A stretch of 17,994 nucleotides of DNA from NCBI GenBank assembly GCA_002397275.1, contig DHAA01000043.1, forward strand, positions 1-17,994, written 5' to 3'. The notes beneath the pieces were generated by a model. The model worked only from the letters and a program-made list of their open reading frames with translations, was not told where the DNA came from and searched no databases. This DNA comes from Thermacetogenium sp. UBA4966. GTDB lineage: Bacteria; Bacillota; DSM-12270; Thermacetogeniales; Thermacetogeniaceae. A program made the translations under genes and the position numbers. The first letter of the stretch is position 1; every line of letters begins with the position of its first letter. This document shows, piece by piece, positions 8,457 to 15,808 of this stretch.

Positions 8457-8999
8457 TTATTTACAGTAATTCACGTTATCCACAGTGGACTTAGGCGTAG
8501 CGAAGGCATCCCCCGCCGCATAACCGACAAGGACTCCGCAAACAATTTCGAAGTTTTCAGGGACGCCCATTTGAGCGGTAAGTTCCGGCTTGGCCTTCGC
8601 TCCCAGTATCGGGGAAATTACATAACAAGAGCCAAGCCCCAGATCGGTCGCCGCAATAGTTATATTGGCAGCGGCGCAGGAGGCGTTCGCCACGTTATAA
8701 GGCGCTCCTTGCGGCGCTGAAATCATAAACAGCAGCGGCGCTCCATACAAAGGCTCATAGCCGTCAAGGGAGGCGCGGCCGACTAAAAACTCGTTGCCTG
8801 AGTTGAGCATGGCCTCTTTTGCGGCGCTGTTCAAGGACTTTAACGCTTCCTTATTTTCCACGGCAGAGATATGGATCGTTCCTGCCTTGGGCGCATTGTT
8901 CGCGGCGAGTATCAACTGCTCGACCTTATCCGCTTCCACAGGTTTCTGTTGGTAACAGCGCGTGCTTCTTCTCGTACGGATCGCTTCTAACGTATTCAT
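8457..8999 (-). CDS. Nitroreductase-family FMN oxidoreductase
   Basis: A 180-residue protein of the FMN-dependent nitroreductase superfamily. The N-terminal IRTRRSTRCYQQKPV supplies the usual arginine/serine FMN-phosphate contacts. APLLFMIS and the helix ASCAAANITIAATDLGLGSCYVISP are standard family features, and a C-terminal strand reads IVCGVLVGYA. These enzymes reduce nitro groups, quinones or flavin-like substrates with NAD(P)H; the actual substrate is unknown. Its ATG overlaps the stop of the DUF951 gene as ATGA, so it is probably cotranslated with it. Confidence 0.85.
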   Translation of the reverse strand: MNTLEAIRTRRSTRCYQQKPVEADKVEQLILAANNAPKAGTIHISAVENKEALKSLNSAAKEAMLNSGNEFLVGRASLDGYEPLYGAPLLFMISAPQGAPYNVANASCAAANITIAATDLGLGSCYVISPILGAKAKPELTAQMGVPENFEIVCGVLVGYAAGDAFATPKSTVDNVNYCK

Positions 9000-9229
9000 T
9001 TATCAAAACCACCCTTCTTATCTTCTGTTGCTCTCTCTTCCCCTGATCTGATAAGGGTTCTGACGCTTTTTTCAAACTTCTCCCTGGGCAACATGATCAT
9101 TCTTCCGCATTTCAGGCAGCGGAGACGAAAGTCTATCCCGATACGCAGGATCTCCCATTCGTTGCTCCCGCAAGGGTGCTGTTTCTTCATGCCGACTACA
9201 TCTCCAAGATTATAGCGCCGCGGGGCCAT
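8996..9229 (-). CDS. DUF951 family small protein
   Basis: A 77-residue soluble protein. YNLGDVVGMKKQHPCGSNEWEILRIGIDFRLRCLKCGR is the DUF951 signature; the Cys in HPCG and the CLKC pair suggest a metal or nucleic-acid binding fold (inference). Function is unknown. The family is often found near rpsF and ychF in Firmicutes, as here. It overlaps the end of the mechanosensitive channel gene by 20 bases, has a GGGAGAG ribosome binding site inside that gene, and ends in an ATGA overlap with the nitroreductase. The C-terminal 15 or so residues are charged and variable. Confidence 0.85.
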   Translation of the reverse strand: MAPRRYNLGDVVGMKKQHPCGSNEWEILRIGIDFRLRCLKCGRMIMLPREKFEKSVRTLIRSGEERATEDKKGGFDK

Positions 9230-10103
9230 TCTCTTTCTCTCCCTTCTGCCGCCTGTTGATAACCACTCGGCGCGGGTAAGGGATCTCTATCCCTTCTCGC
9301 TCAAAAGCCTCTTTTATCCTTTTGCGCAGTTCCCTGCCGAAAGGCGCCTGCTGCGCAGGTGTAACCATGCCGAATACCTGTATGGTTACACCGGAACTGC
9401 CCAAATCGGTGACACCCAGCGCCTGTGGTTCATCTATTACCTGATCGGACTTTTCCCGGGCCATTTCACGGCAGACGCCGTTGATCAGCTCTATTGTCTG
9501 ATCCAGGTCGGCTTCATAGGCAATTTCTACATCCAGGACTACGCCCATCCCGGCGCGAGAAAAATTTGTTACCTGATCGATCTTCCCGTTGGGAATGATA
9601 TGGATCTCACCGGTCCAGGAGCGGACCCTCGTTACGCGCAGCCCCATCTCCTGTACGGTACCGGTAACCCCTGCAAAGGAAACATAATCGCCTACGGAAA
9701 ATTGATCTTCAAAAAGGATGAAAAACCCGGTAATCACATCCCGCACCAGGTTCTGCGCCCCAAAGCCCACAGCCAGGCCGAGGATCCCCGCTCCGGCTAA
9801 AATAGATGTAGTAGGGATACCCAATTCGTCAAGCACCATCACGCCGCCGATAAAATAGAGGCTGTATTTGAGCAGACTCCTGATCAGGCCGCGTAGGGTA
9901 TTCACCCGGCGTTCATCCCAGGCGCCGGGCAACCGTTCGGGGCGCATCAGCGCCTCGATCAGGCGGACGCTGATCTTGCCGATAACGGCGATCGTCACAA
10001 TAATAAACACTATATGCAGGGCGACTCTGGCATGCCCTGCTATATTCGCAGGTATATCAATGAAATTCAGCACAGAAAGCGCCCCCCGCTCAAGTTGAGT
10101 CAA
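9210..10103 (-). CDS. MscS-family small-conductance mechanosensitive channel
   Basis: A membrane channel that opens on membrane tension to release solutes in osmotic downshock. Three helices precede the channel core: about residues 20-40, 70-90, and the pore helix ILAGAGILGLAVGFGAQNLVRDVITGFFILFEDQFSVGDYV (about 95-140). The last is the hallmark of the YkuT/MscS family. A beta domain and the C-terminal EREGIEIPYPRRVV follow. The start is uncertain. TTG at 10101-10103 has no clear ribosome binding site; a GTG at 10071-10073, ten codons in, follows a G-rich stretch and could be used. It sits six bases behind selD. Confidence 0.9.
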   Translation of the reverse strand: MTQLERGALSVLNFIDIPANIAGHARVALHIVFIIVTIAVIGKISVRLIEALMRPERLPGAWDERRVNTLRGLIRSLLKYSLYFIGGVMVLDELGIPTTSILAGAGILGLAVGFGAQNLVRDVITGFFILFEDQFSVGDYVSFAGVTGTVQEMGLRVTRVRSWTGEIHIIPNGKIDQVTNFSRAGMGVVLDVEIAYEADLDQTIELINGVCREMAREKSDQVIDEPQALGVTDLGSSGVTIQVFGMVTPAQQAPFGRELRKRIKEAFEREGIEIPYPRRVVINRRQKGEKENGPAAL

Positions 10104-10109
10104 TTCCGT

Positions 10110-11168
10110 TTATACACCTTTGACCAGAATCTGTCCGCTGCCGCTGCCGTGAATGCAGCCGATGACTCTAGCGTCCGCGGCCTCCGCCCGGCGCAGTTCG
10201 GCCAAAAGCTGTTCGCTCCGTTCTGCGGGAACGGAGATAAGCAGCCCCCCTGAAGTCTGGGGGTCAAAAAGAAGATCCAGCGAAGCTTGGACAGCCTTCC
10301 CGCGGATTTCTATATGCTCCTCTATATGCTCACGGTTCCTGTAAGCCCCCGCGGGGAGCAGCCCTTCCTCCGCCAGTTCCTCCGCCCTGGGCAGAAAAGG
10401 CACTGAGGCGAGATCAACCTCAGCGTCCGCGCCGCTGTTTACCGCCATTTCCCGCAGATGTCCCAGAAGGCCAAACCCGGTGATATCGGTACAGGCATGC
10501 ACCCCCACACGGCACATAACTTTAGCGGCCGCGGCGTTCAGAGCAGCCATCCCTCCGGCCAGGGCGTCTTCTTCATCAGGGGAAAGAAGCCCTCCTTTCA
10601 GCGCTGTAACCAGGACGCCGGTACCCAATGGTTTTGTCAGCACCAGCCGGTCCCCTTCAACAGCGCCGCTGTTCGTTATAAGCTTGTCCGGGTGTACGGT
10701 TCCGGTAACCGCAAGCCCGTACTTCGGCTCTTCATCCTCCACCGAATGCCCTCCCAGCAAAACCGCCCCGGATTCGGCGACTTTATCGCTCCCCCCCTGC
10801 AGTATGGCCTTGAGGGTATCTGTTCCCAGCTTGCATACCGGGAAAGCCACGAGGTTAAGAGCGGTGATCGGTTTTGCCCCCATCGTATAGATGTCGCTGA
10901 GGGCGTTGGCAGCCGCGATTTGTCCGAACTGATAGGGGTCGTCCACAACCGGCGTAAAAAAGTCCACTGTTTGCACCAGGGCCAAATCCGGACGCACCCG
11001 GAAAACCCCGGCGTCATCTGGAACGCCGCAGCCGACCAGCAGATCCGGGTGTTCGAACCCCTTCATGTCTTTGAGCAGTTCATCCAGGACCCCCGGTCCC
11101 AGTTTGGCTGCTCACCCGGAAAAACGAGCGTGATGCGTTAGCTTGATCTGGTTTTTCGTGCTCTGCAT
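10110..11168 (-). CDS. selD: Selenide, water dikinase SelD, itself a selenoprotein (UGA-encoded Sec19)
   Basis: SelD makes selenophosphate from selenide and ATP, the selenium donor for selenocysteine and selenouridine. The frame visible without readthrough starts at 11066 and lacks the active site. Extending to the ATG at 11166-11168 (AGGTGA upstream) adds 34 residues, with one in-frame TGA at 11112-11114. The segment reads LTHHARFSG-U-AAKLGPG, matching the family LTxxxxxxGCxxK site with Sec19 for the catalytic Cys and Lys22 for the essential lysine. The rest (GGHSVEDEEPKYGLAVTGTV, DITGFGLLGHL, DPQTSGGLLISVP) is standard. Full length is 352 residues, normal for SelD. A SECIS-like hairpin begins at the UGA. 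selA, selB and selC are not in the window. Confidence 0.95.
11072..11114 (-). promoter_or_regulatory. Bacterial SECIS hairpin of selD
   Basis: Starting at the UGA codon, UGAGCAG (11108-11114) pairs perfectly with CUGCUCA (11072-11078). CCA (11105-11107) pairs with UGG (11084-11086), and GGACC (11095-11099) with GGUCC (11087-11091) around a GGG apical loop about 20 bases from the UGA. A stem that begins at the UGA with an apical loop 16-37 bases downstream is the layout of bacterial SECIS elements read by SelB. Confidence 0.85.
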
Positions 11169-11190
11169 AGCTGATCACCTGCCTTATTTA

Positions 11191-11320
11191 GAAGTCGGAT
11201 GCCGGATGTCGGATGCCTGAACTCGCCGGATGTCGAACGTTCGGAAAAAACATCGGATGCCGGACGTCTGAAATCGCCGGATTCAGGATGCCGGGCGCCG
11301 GAAAAACACCGGCGACATCC
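11191..11320. repeat. Degenerate TCGGATGCCGGA repeat tract in the selD leader
   Basis: TCGGATGCCGGA occurs at 11195-11206 and again at 11253-11264, a 58-base period. Both copies are followed by similar runs (CTGAAxTCGCCGGAT, then CGGAAAAA). Shorter GGATGCCGG, GGATGTCGG and CGCCGGAT pieces fill the tract. At its end, CGCCGG/CCGGCG (11296-11314) forms a hairpin with a 7-base A-rich loop. The tract is non-coding and fills much of the 236-base gap between the CvpA-family gene and selD. Confidence 0.6.
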
Positions 11321-11373
11321 CGTTTAACACGGTCATTGTATATATTATTGCCTGAACTGCATATCTCCTCTCT

Positions 11374-11401
11374 TTTATAAAATATTTATTGTATCTGCTA
11401 A
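11374..11401 (-). promoter_or_regulatory. Possible selD promoter
   Basis: On the minus strand TATAAA (11374-11379) lies 16 bases after TTAGCA (11396-11401), just past the stop of the CvpA-family gene. It would give a leader of roughly 200 bases carrying the repeat tract. The match is moderate, and readthrough from the upstream gene is equally possible. Confidence 0.35.
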
Positions 11402-11404
11402 CTT

Positions 11405-12115
11405 CTAAACCATGAGAAAGAAATTCGCCAGAACCTGTGAGGCCACATCCCAGCTCTTATTAAAATAAGGCACCAGCGCTGAAGATTCCCAATTGCCGAT
11501 CAAAACCGTGCGCCATCCCTCCCCCCCCAAACCAAGGCCGAAACTGTATAAGAGCGGTGTAATCATCCCTACGGCTACTATCAGAAACAAACCATTCATG
11601 GCGAGTCCGACCGCCAACCCTCCCACCCGGTTGACCCCGCCCAGCAGCGCCAAGTGCGCGAGCCCGGTCAGAATCTTGGCCAGCAGTTCCAGAATGGCCC
11701 CCAGCAAACCCGATGCCACTGCAAATACGAGGAAAAAAGCGATCAGCTTGATCAGGCTGTCCGCCATCAGCTGCGCGGTGGTCACCCCACTAATGCCGCT
11801 CTGAATAGCCTGCACAGGCTCCCAGAGAGAGGGCGGGAAAGCGGATGAGGCGGACCCCGCATCTGAGGCCAGTTGGGGAAACTCTCCGGCGGGAATACCT
11901 CCGGCGCAAAGGGGGAGGAGAGCCTTCGACAAGAGGCCTTTGAGCCCCAGACGAACACCCAGAAATTTAGCCACCGGAATATAGTAAAGACCGGCCAGCC
12001 AAACCCCGACCAGAAATCCGCCAAAATGGCAAACCATCGATATCAGACCGCAGCTGAAGCCACGAAACGCCCCCCAGGCCAGAATAAGAAAGAAAAAGCC
12101 GTCGACCAAATTCAT
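11405..12115 (-). CDS. CvpA family membrane protein
   Basis: A 236-residue integral membrane protein. It opens NLVDGFFFLILAWGAFRGFSCGLISMV, the CvpA-family start (D-x-hydrophobic helix then G-F-x-x-G). Helices follow at about residues 28-48, 130-155 and 160-200; the last carries a GGVNRVGGLAVGLAMNGLFL motif close to the family's G-x-x-x-G-x-x-x-G. A loop of roughly 60 residues between helices 2 and 3 is longer than usual. CvpA proteins are linked to colicin V production, envelope stress and biofilm in other bacteria; the molecular role is unknown. The ATG follows AGGAGGGG. Confidence 0.8.
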   Translation of the reverse strand: MNLVDGFFFLILAWGAFRGFSCGLISMVCHFGGFLVGVWLAGLYYIPVAKFLGVRLGLKGLLSKALLPLCAGGIPAGEFPQLASDAGSASSAFPPSLWEPVQAIQSGISGVTTAQLMADSLIKLIAFFLVFAVASGLLGAILELLAKILTGLAHLALLGGVNRVGGLAVGLAMNGLFLIVAVGMITPLLYSFGLGLGGEGWRTVLIGNWESSALVPYFNKSWDVASQVLANFFLMV

Positions 12116-12135
12116 TTGTATCCCCTCCTCGGATC

Positions 12136-12160
12136 ACCGGCTGTTAAACCGGCAGCCGGT
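12136..12160 (-). promoter_or_regulatory. Leader hairpin upstream of the CvpA-family gene
   Basis: ACCGGCTG (12153-12160 read on minus) and CAGCCGGT (12136-12143) form an 8-bp stem with a 9-base loop, just before the ribosome binding site. No T-run follows, so it is not a standard terminator; it may be a 5' UTR structure. Confidence 0.45.
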
Positions 12161-12174
12161 TATGCTGCGAGGAC

Positions 12175-12203
12175 AGCTTAACCTAAATATGGTAATTTGT
12201 CAA
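12175..12203 (-). promoter_or_regulatory. Possible promoter of the CvpA-family gene
   Basis: A perfect TTGACA (12198-12203, minus) is followed at 17 bases by TAAGCT (12175-12180), which matches three of six -10 bases. Location directly upstream of the gene and its leader hairpin supports it. Confidence 0.45.
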
Positions 12204-12207
12204 ATGG

Positions 12208-12239
12208 TTATTATTAGTCGTGATGTTATTATTAGTCGT
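12208..12239. repeat. Two-copy 18-base tandem repeat at a gene end
   Basis: TTATTATTAGTCGT occurs at 12208-12221 and 12226-12239, spaced by 18 bases. The second copy ends on the last base of the stop codon of the small membrane protein gene. Confidence 0.7.
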
Positions 12240-12535
12240 TATTGTTTATGGCCATTGGAACTATTTTTCTGCCGCAGTTTAAAAAGCTCCGACAGGGCAT
12301 GCGACCCTTGAGATATAATAACGCCGGAGATAATATAGTCTACAAACGAGTATTTAGTCTGCAGGCCCAAAATTGTAAAAATACCTATGTCATAGGCAAA
12401 ACAAAGGGTAATCCCCACCAGTATCGTCACAATTTCCGACGCCCTGCCGCTGATAAAGCGCCTGAAAATTGCCGTCAAGGCTTCGACCACCACAGACATA
12501 AAGATCAGGGTTTGCAGCGCCTCCATCGGTTCCAA
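12239..12535 (-). CDS. Small membrane protein of unknown function
   Basis: A 98-residue protein not recognised as a named family. Three hydrophobic segments are visible: about residues 6-26, 34-58 (IVTILVGITLCFAYDIGIFTILGL) and 66-85. The C-terminus is polar and basic (KLRQKNSSNGHKQ). Size and topology resemble small holin-like or phage-type membrane proteins, but no motif proves it. The TTG start (12533-12535) is chosen because GAGGAGGG lies six bases before it; an in-frame ATG at 12524-12526 would be too far from that site. It lies 65 bases behind the UroD-like gene in the same direction, with no clear terminator between. Confidence 0.65.
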   Translation of the reverse strand: MEPMEALQTLIFMSVVVEALTAIFRRFISGRASEIVTILVGITLCFAYDIGIFTILGLQTKYSFVDYIISGVIISQGSHALSELFKLRQKNSSNGHKQ

Positions 12536-12600
12536 GGGAATCCCTCCTCGCTGATAAAGTTACGTTTTATATCTTTATGCGGGAAGGGGAGTTTTAAGCA

Positions 12601-13482
12601 TTAGAGGCGGTTATAGATGGCGGCCAAGCCGTTCAGATTGATTCCCTGGAACAGGCCGCAGGTTGTTCCCAGGATAAACCCGCCGCCGGAGGCCAGGGCA
12701 TGTATTTCGGAGAGCAGTTTATCTAAATGAACCGGGTTGTCGGCTTGTTCCAGATCTGCGACTTCCATGGTTCCCCAGACACACAGTTCGGGATACTGTT
12801 CGCGCAGCTGTAAAGGGGCCATGCCCGCGCTGCGCTCAAAGCACTGCAGCCCCCGGAAGCCACACCTTATTAAATCAGGAATAACCTCGGCGTAATTACC
12901 GTCAGAATGAAAAAAAACCGGGACATGAGCAGCCGCTTCCCGCACCTGTCCGGTCAGCGATGGGAAAAAATATTCTCTCAGTATTTGAGGATTGACCAAC
13001 AGACCCCGCTGATAGGCGATGTCCTCCGCCAGGATGATCCCGTCGATTCCCCGACCAATAAGCCGTTTGATCAGATCGATGTTCAGCCTTTCCACACGCT
13101 CGAGCAGTTCTTGGAGAGAGGCGGGTGATCTCTGGGGAAGGGTCAGAAAATCTGCATACCCCAGGGTCTGCATCCCCCACCCGAAGGCGCCGTCGAGCAA
13201 GGCAAAGGTAAAGAGCGGGGTTTCCGCAACCCATTTTCCCAGATCAGGGATGGCGTCATCCAGCCTCTCCGGAATGCTTTTGCCGGCCGGATAATCCGGC
13301 GCCAGGCAGACGAGATCCAGCCCCAATTCCCCGGCAAAGGCAGCCCTTTCCTCAAAGCCGACCGTGCCGCAGCGCATAATCTCCCCGACCAGGTCGTCTC
13401 CAATGCACAGTTCTCCTTTGGGGATTTGGTCAGAGTGTTGGCGGTTGACAGCCGCTTTTACCCGCTCCCGGGAGTTTTGCAT
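12601..13482 (-). CDS. Uroporphyrinogen-decarboxylase-family protein (methyltransferase-like)
   Basis: A 293-residue member of the UroD/MtaA TIM-barrel family. It starts NSRERVKAAVNRQHSDQIPKGEL, the typical family opening, and carries PVFFHSDGN with His192, Asp194, Gly195 and Asn196 where MtaA/MtbA have His-x-Cys-Gly-Asn. True heme-pathway HemE features (the N-terminal RxPVWxMRQAGR motif) are absent, so it is not HemE. It is somewhat shorter than usual (about 330-350). It may be a methyltransferase or a non-methyl UroD-like enzyme; its substrate is unknown. It is transcribed away from the corrinoid methyltransferase operon across a shared 393-base region. The ATG follows GGAGGCG. Confidence 0.8.
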   Translation of the reverse strand: MQNSRERVKAAVNRQHSDQIPKGELCIGDDLVGEIMRCGTVGFEERAAFAGELGLDLVCLAPDYPAGKSIPERLDDAIPDLGKWVAETPLFTFALLDGAFGWGMQTLGYADFLTLPQRSPASLQELLERVERLNIDLIKRLIGRGIDGIILAEDIAYQRGLLVNPQILREYFFPSLTGQVREAAAHVPVFFHSDGNYAEVIPDLIRCGFRGLQCFERSAGMAPLQLREQYPELCVWGTMEVADLEQADNPVHLDKLLSEIHALASGGGFILGTTCGLFQGINLNGLAAIYNRL

Positions 13483-13875
13483 TGAGCATCGCCTCCAAAA
13501 ACATCTTCTTGCGCATCATATCATAAATCCGGGCGCAGATAAATACAGCCGCGCCAACCACCAACCACGTCTTGTGTCTATTCCGGGGTGGTTCACCAAG
13601 CTGGTGGATTCCGCTCGCTCCCTATTATGACTGGATGTGAGAAGTCGCCGCCAATTAGTTTGATATTCTAAGTAAGAAATAGCAATTAAAAGAAATATGC
13701 CGGATTATATTGAAAAACAGGCGGTCAATGTGTTTTTTTATTGTTGTCTATACATCATAATAACATTTATACTGGTTATAGTATTTATGTATATACATAT
13801 AGATAGGAAGGATGGCAGGCAACTCGGCTCCATGGCTGCGGCAGAGAATGAACGGATAGAAAGGAGAGTAAAAAG
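13483..13875. other. 393-base divergent intergenic region
   Basis: The half next to the UroD-like gene is GC-rich and contains two overlapping TATGAT boxes on the minus strand (13515-13520, 13520-13525) without a good -35. The half next to the MFS gene, from about 13650, is AT-rich and holds the likely MFS-operon promoter and two palindromes. A 60-codon frame (13697-13879) crosses it; see findings. Confidence 0.6.
13744..13799 (+). promoter_or_regulatory. Promoter and operator-like palindromes of the methyltransferase operon
   Basis: TTGTCT (13744-13749) is followed at 18 bases by TATACT (13768-13773). The -10 overlaps a dyad ATACT-6-AGTAT (13769-13784). It is followed at once by the perfect 14-base palindrome TATGTATATACATA (13786-13799), over the expected transcription start. 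This layout suits a repressor or activator site. Confidence 0.45.
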
Positions 13876-15120
13876 ATGAAAATTGATAAGCGCCTGGCAG
13901 TAACTATCCTTGCATTTCTCATTTATATGTTAACTAATTTTCACAGACCCGCAGTTGCTGTTATGGGGGATCAGTTAATCAGAGATTTCGGATTAACATC
14001 GGTAAGCTTCGGTTTTATCGGATTGATTTTCATGTGGACCTATGCTCTCATGCAATTTCCTGTCGGCACTCTCAATGATACCTGGGGACCGCGCAAAGTT
14101 CTTCTGACCTGCCTTGTTATAACCTCTGCAGGAGCTCTTCTGTTTGGGGTTTCGCACTCTTATTTGGTTCTGGTAATCAGCCGCATTTTAGTGGCGGTGG
14201 GTATTTCAGGATTTTCCGCTTCCGGCGCCAAGCTGCTTGCCGAGTGGTTCGACAGGAAGCAGTTCGGCAAATTATGGGGTTCCTTCATGGGCTGGGGCGT
14301 GATGGGAAGCGTTCTGGCGACCCGACCGTTGGTTATGTTAATGAACTCTGTCGGCTGGAGGATATCCTTTGAGATTATCGGTTTGATATCGGTGGTAATA
14401 CTGGTCCTGGCTTATTTCGTGGTGGACAGCCCTCAGGATGCGAAGGCGCCATCCCCTGGGGAGACCGGGAATTCTGTTCCTGCGTCGGCAAAACCAAAAA
14501 CTTCGGGGTGGGATAATCTGAAAACAGCCGTAACCCGTCCGGAAACATGGCTGGTCGTCCTCTTTTTTATAGGTGTCAATAGTTCAGGGCAGGTGCTCTG
14601 CGCTCTGTGGGGGGGCGTCTTTTTACAGACTGTTTACGGCTTCAACGAAAATCTGATCGCCAATATCCTGATGGTTTCAGCAATATGCATGATCTTCGGC
14701 AGTTTGTTCAGCGGGTTTGTCAAGCCTAAAACCGGCATGATCTCCGGAAGTTTCGTTTTCACCGCGGTCTGGCTTGTTATAACATTCGGTATGCAGTCGC
14801 TCAGCCTGCCGGCTGTCTATATTATTTTCGCTCTGATCGGTTTTGTTCAGTTCTGGGCGGTCGTAGCCGGTTTTGTTTTCCTGCGCAACGTCACGCCTTC
14901 CGGAATTTACGGAACTGTTTACGGAGTCGCCAATGGCGCCGCATGGATTTTAGGCGCCGGTGCATTCCAGCAGATATGGGGATTTATACTGCAGAATGGC
15001 GCTGATAAGATCCAGGCGTTCCAGACGGCTATGGGAATACAATTGGTGGTTCTGGTCTTAAGCTGCATTGCAGCTGTGATTTTGGCTAAAAGAAGCAATA
15101 AAATAATGGCGGATGCATAG
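13876..15120 (+). CDS. MFS transporter
   Basis: A 414-residue major facilitator with about 12 predicted helices in two six-helix halves, joined by a polar loop near residues 190-215 (DSPQDAKAPSPGETGNSVPASAK). GTLNDTWGPRKVLL after helix 2 is the MFS motif A. It is likely a proton-coupled importer in the cell membrane. As first gene of the corrinoid methyltransferase operon it may carry the methylated growth substrate (inference); the sequence does not say which. The ATG follows AAGGAGAG at seven bases. The next gene starts 27 bases after its stop. Confidence 0.88.
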   Translation: MKIDKRLAVTILAFLIYMLTNFHRPAVAVMGDQLIRDFGLTSVSFGFIGLIFMWTYALMQFPVGTLNDTWGPRKVLLTCLVITSAGALLFGVSHSYLVLVISRILVAVGISGFSASGAKLLAEWFDRKQFGKLWGSFMGWGVMGSVLATRPLVMLMNSVGWRISFEIIGLISVVILVLAYFVVDSPQDAKAPSPGETGNSVPASAKPKTSGWDNLKTAVTRPETWLVVLFFIGVNSSGQVLCALWGGVFLQTVYGFNENLIANILMVSAICMIFGSLFSGFVKPKTGMISGSFVFTAVWLVITFGMQSLSLPAVYIIFALIGFVQFWAVVAGFVFLRNVTPSGIYGTVYGVANGAAWILGAGAFQQIWGFILQNGADKIQAFQTAMGIQLVVLVLSCIAAVILAKRSNKIMADA

Positions 15121-15147
15121 CCAAAAAAACGAAAGGGATGATATGAT

Positions 15148-15777
15148 ATGGCAGACAGATTAGTCGATCTCATTGCCGACCTCAAGGAAAACGAAGCGCT
15201 CCAGGCGACAAGGGAACTGCTGGAGACGGAAACCGACCCTTTGGTGATTCTGGACCAATGTAAACAAGCAACAGAAATCGTTGGCAAGAGGTTTGAAGCC
15301 GGTAAGTATTTTATTCCTGATTTGCTGATGAGCGGAGAGATTTTACAGCAGGTATCGGAAATTGTCAGAGCGAAGTTAACGAAAGAAGTAGAAACCAGCT
15401 ACGTTGGGAAAATGGTGATCGGTACGGTGGAAGGGGACATTCACGATATTGGGAAAAATATTGTAACCTTCTTAATGGAAGCCAACGGTTTCCAGGTATT
15501 CGACATCGGGGTCGACGCGCGGCCTGAAAAGTTTGTTGAAGCAGTAAAAGAGCATCAGCCCGATATAGTGGGGATGAGCGCTCTGTTGACTCTCGCTTTC
15601 GACTCCATGAAAAAAACCGTCGATGCTCTCCAGGACGCCGGGCTGAGGGATCAGGTCAAGATTGTGATCGGCGGCTGCCCCATCGACGAGAACGTAGCTG
15701 CTTTTACCGGCGCCGACGCCTTTGCCAAAGACGCCCAGGAAGGCGTAGTCCTTGCCAAAAAATGGGTCAACGCCTGA
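15148..15777 (+). CDS. Methyltransferase cognate corrinoid protein (MtaC/MtbC/MtvC type)
   Basis: A 209-residue protein that carries the methyl group on a cobamide between two methyltransferases. Residues 1-85 or so form the helical cap domain (QCKQATEIVGKRFEAGKYFIPDLLMSGEIL, the usual signature). The Rossmann B12 domain follows with Asp97-x-His99-x-x-Gly102 (GDIHDIGKNI), in which His99 is the lower cobalt ligand, then the MSALLT serine-x-leucine motif and IGGCP. Length and domain order are normal. It is flanked by a transporter and MT I and is probably their shared methyl carrier. The ribosome binding site is AAAGGGA. Confidence 0.95.
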   Translation: MADRLVDLIADLKENEALQATRELLETETDPLVILDQCKQATEIVGKRFEAGKYFIPDLLMSGEILQQVSEIVRAKLTKEVETSYVGKMVIGTVEGDIHDIGKNIVTFLMEANGFQVFDIGVDARPEKFVEAVKEHQPDIVGMSALLTLAFDSMKKTVDALQDAGLRDQVKIVIGGCPIDENVAAFTGADAFAKDAQEGVVLAKKWVNA

Positions 15778-15808
15778 TTTAATTTAAATTGGAAAAGGAG
15801 GTTATACC

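Noticed and set aside
11191..11320. CRISPR array
   Set aside because: The repeats are degenerate and interleaved, with no unique equal-length spacers and no cas genes nearby.
11345..11362. Five-codon leader peptide (MQFRQ) before selD
   Set aside because: The G-rich ribosome binding site is only two or three bases from the ATG, no attenuator follows, and the sequence is too short to carry weight.
12601..13482. HemE (heme-pathway uroporphyrinogen decarboxylase)
   Set aside because: The diagnostic N-terminal arginine-rich HemE motif is missing and no heme genes are nearby; only the fold is shared.
13432..13624. Minus-strand frame with a hydrophobic segment, overlapping the start of the UroD-like gene
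   Set aside because: It has no credible start codon with a ribosome binding site and overlaps a well-supported gene by about 50 bases.
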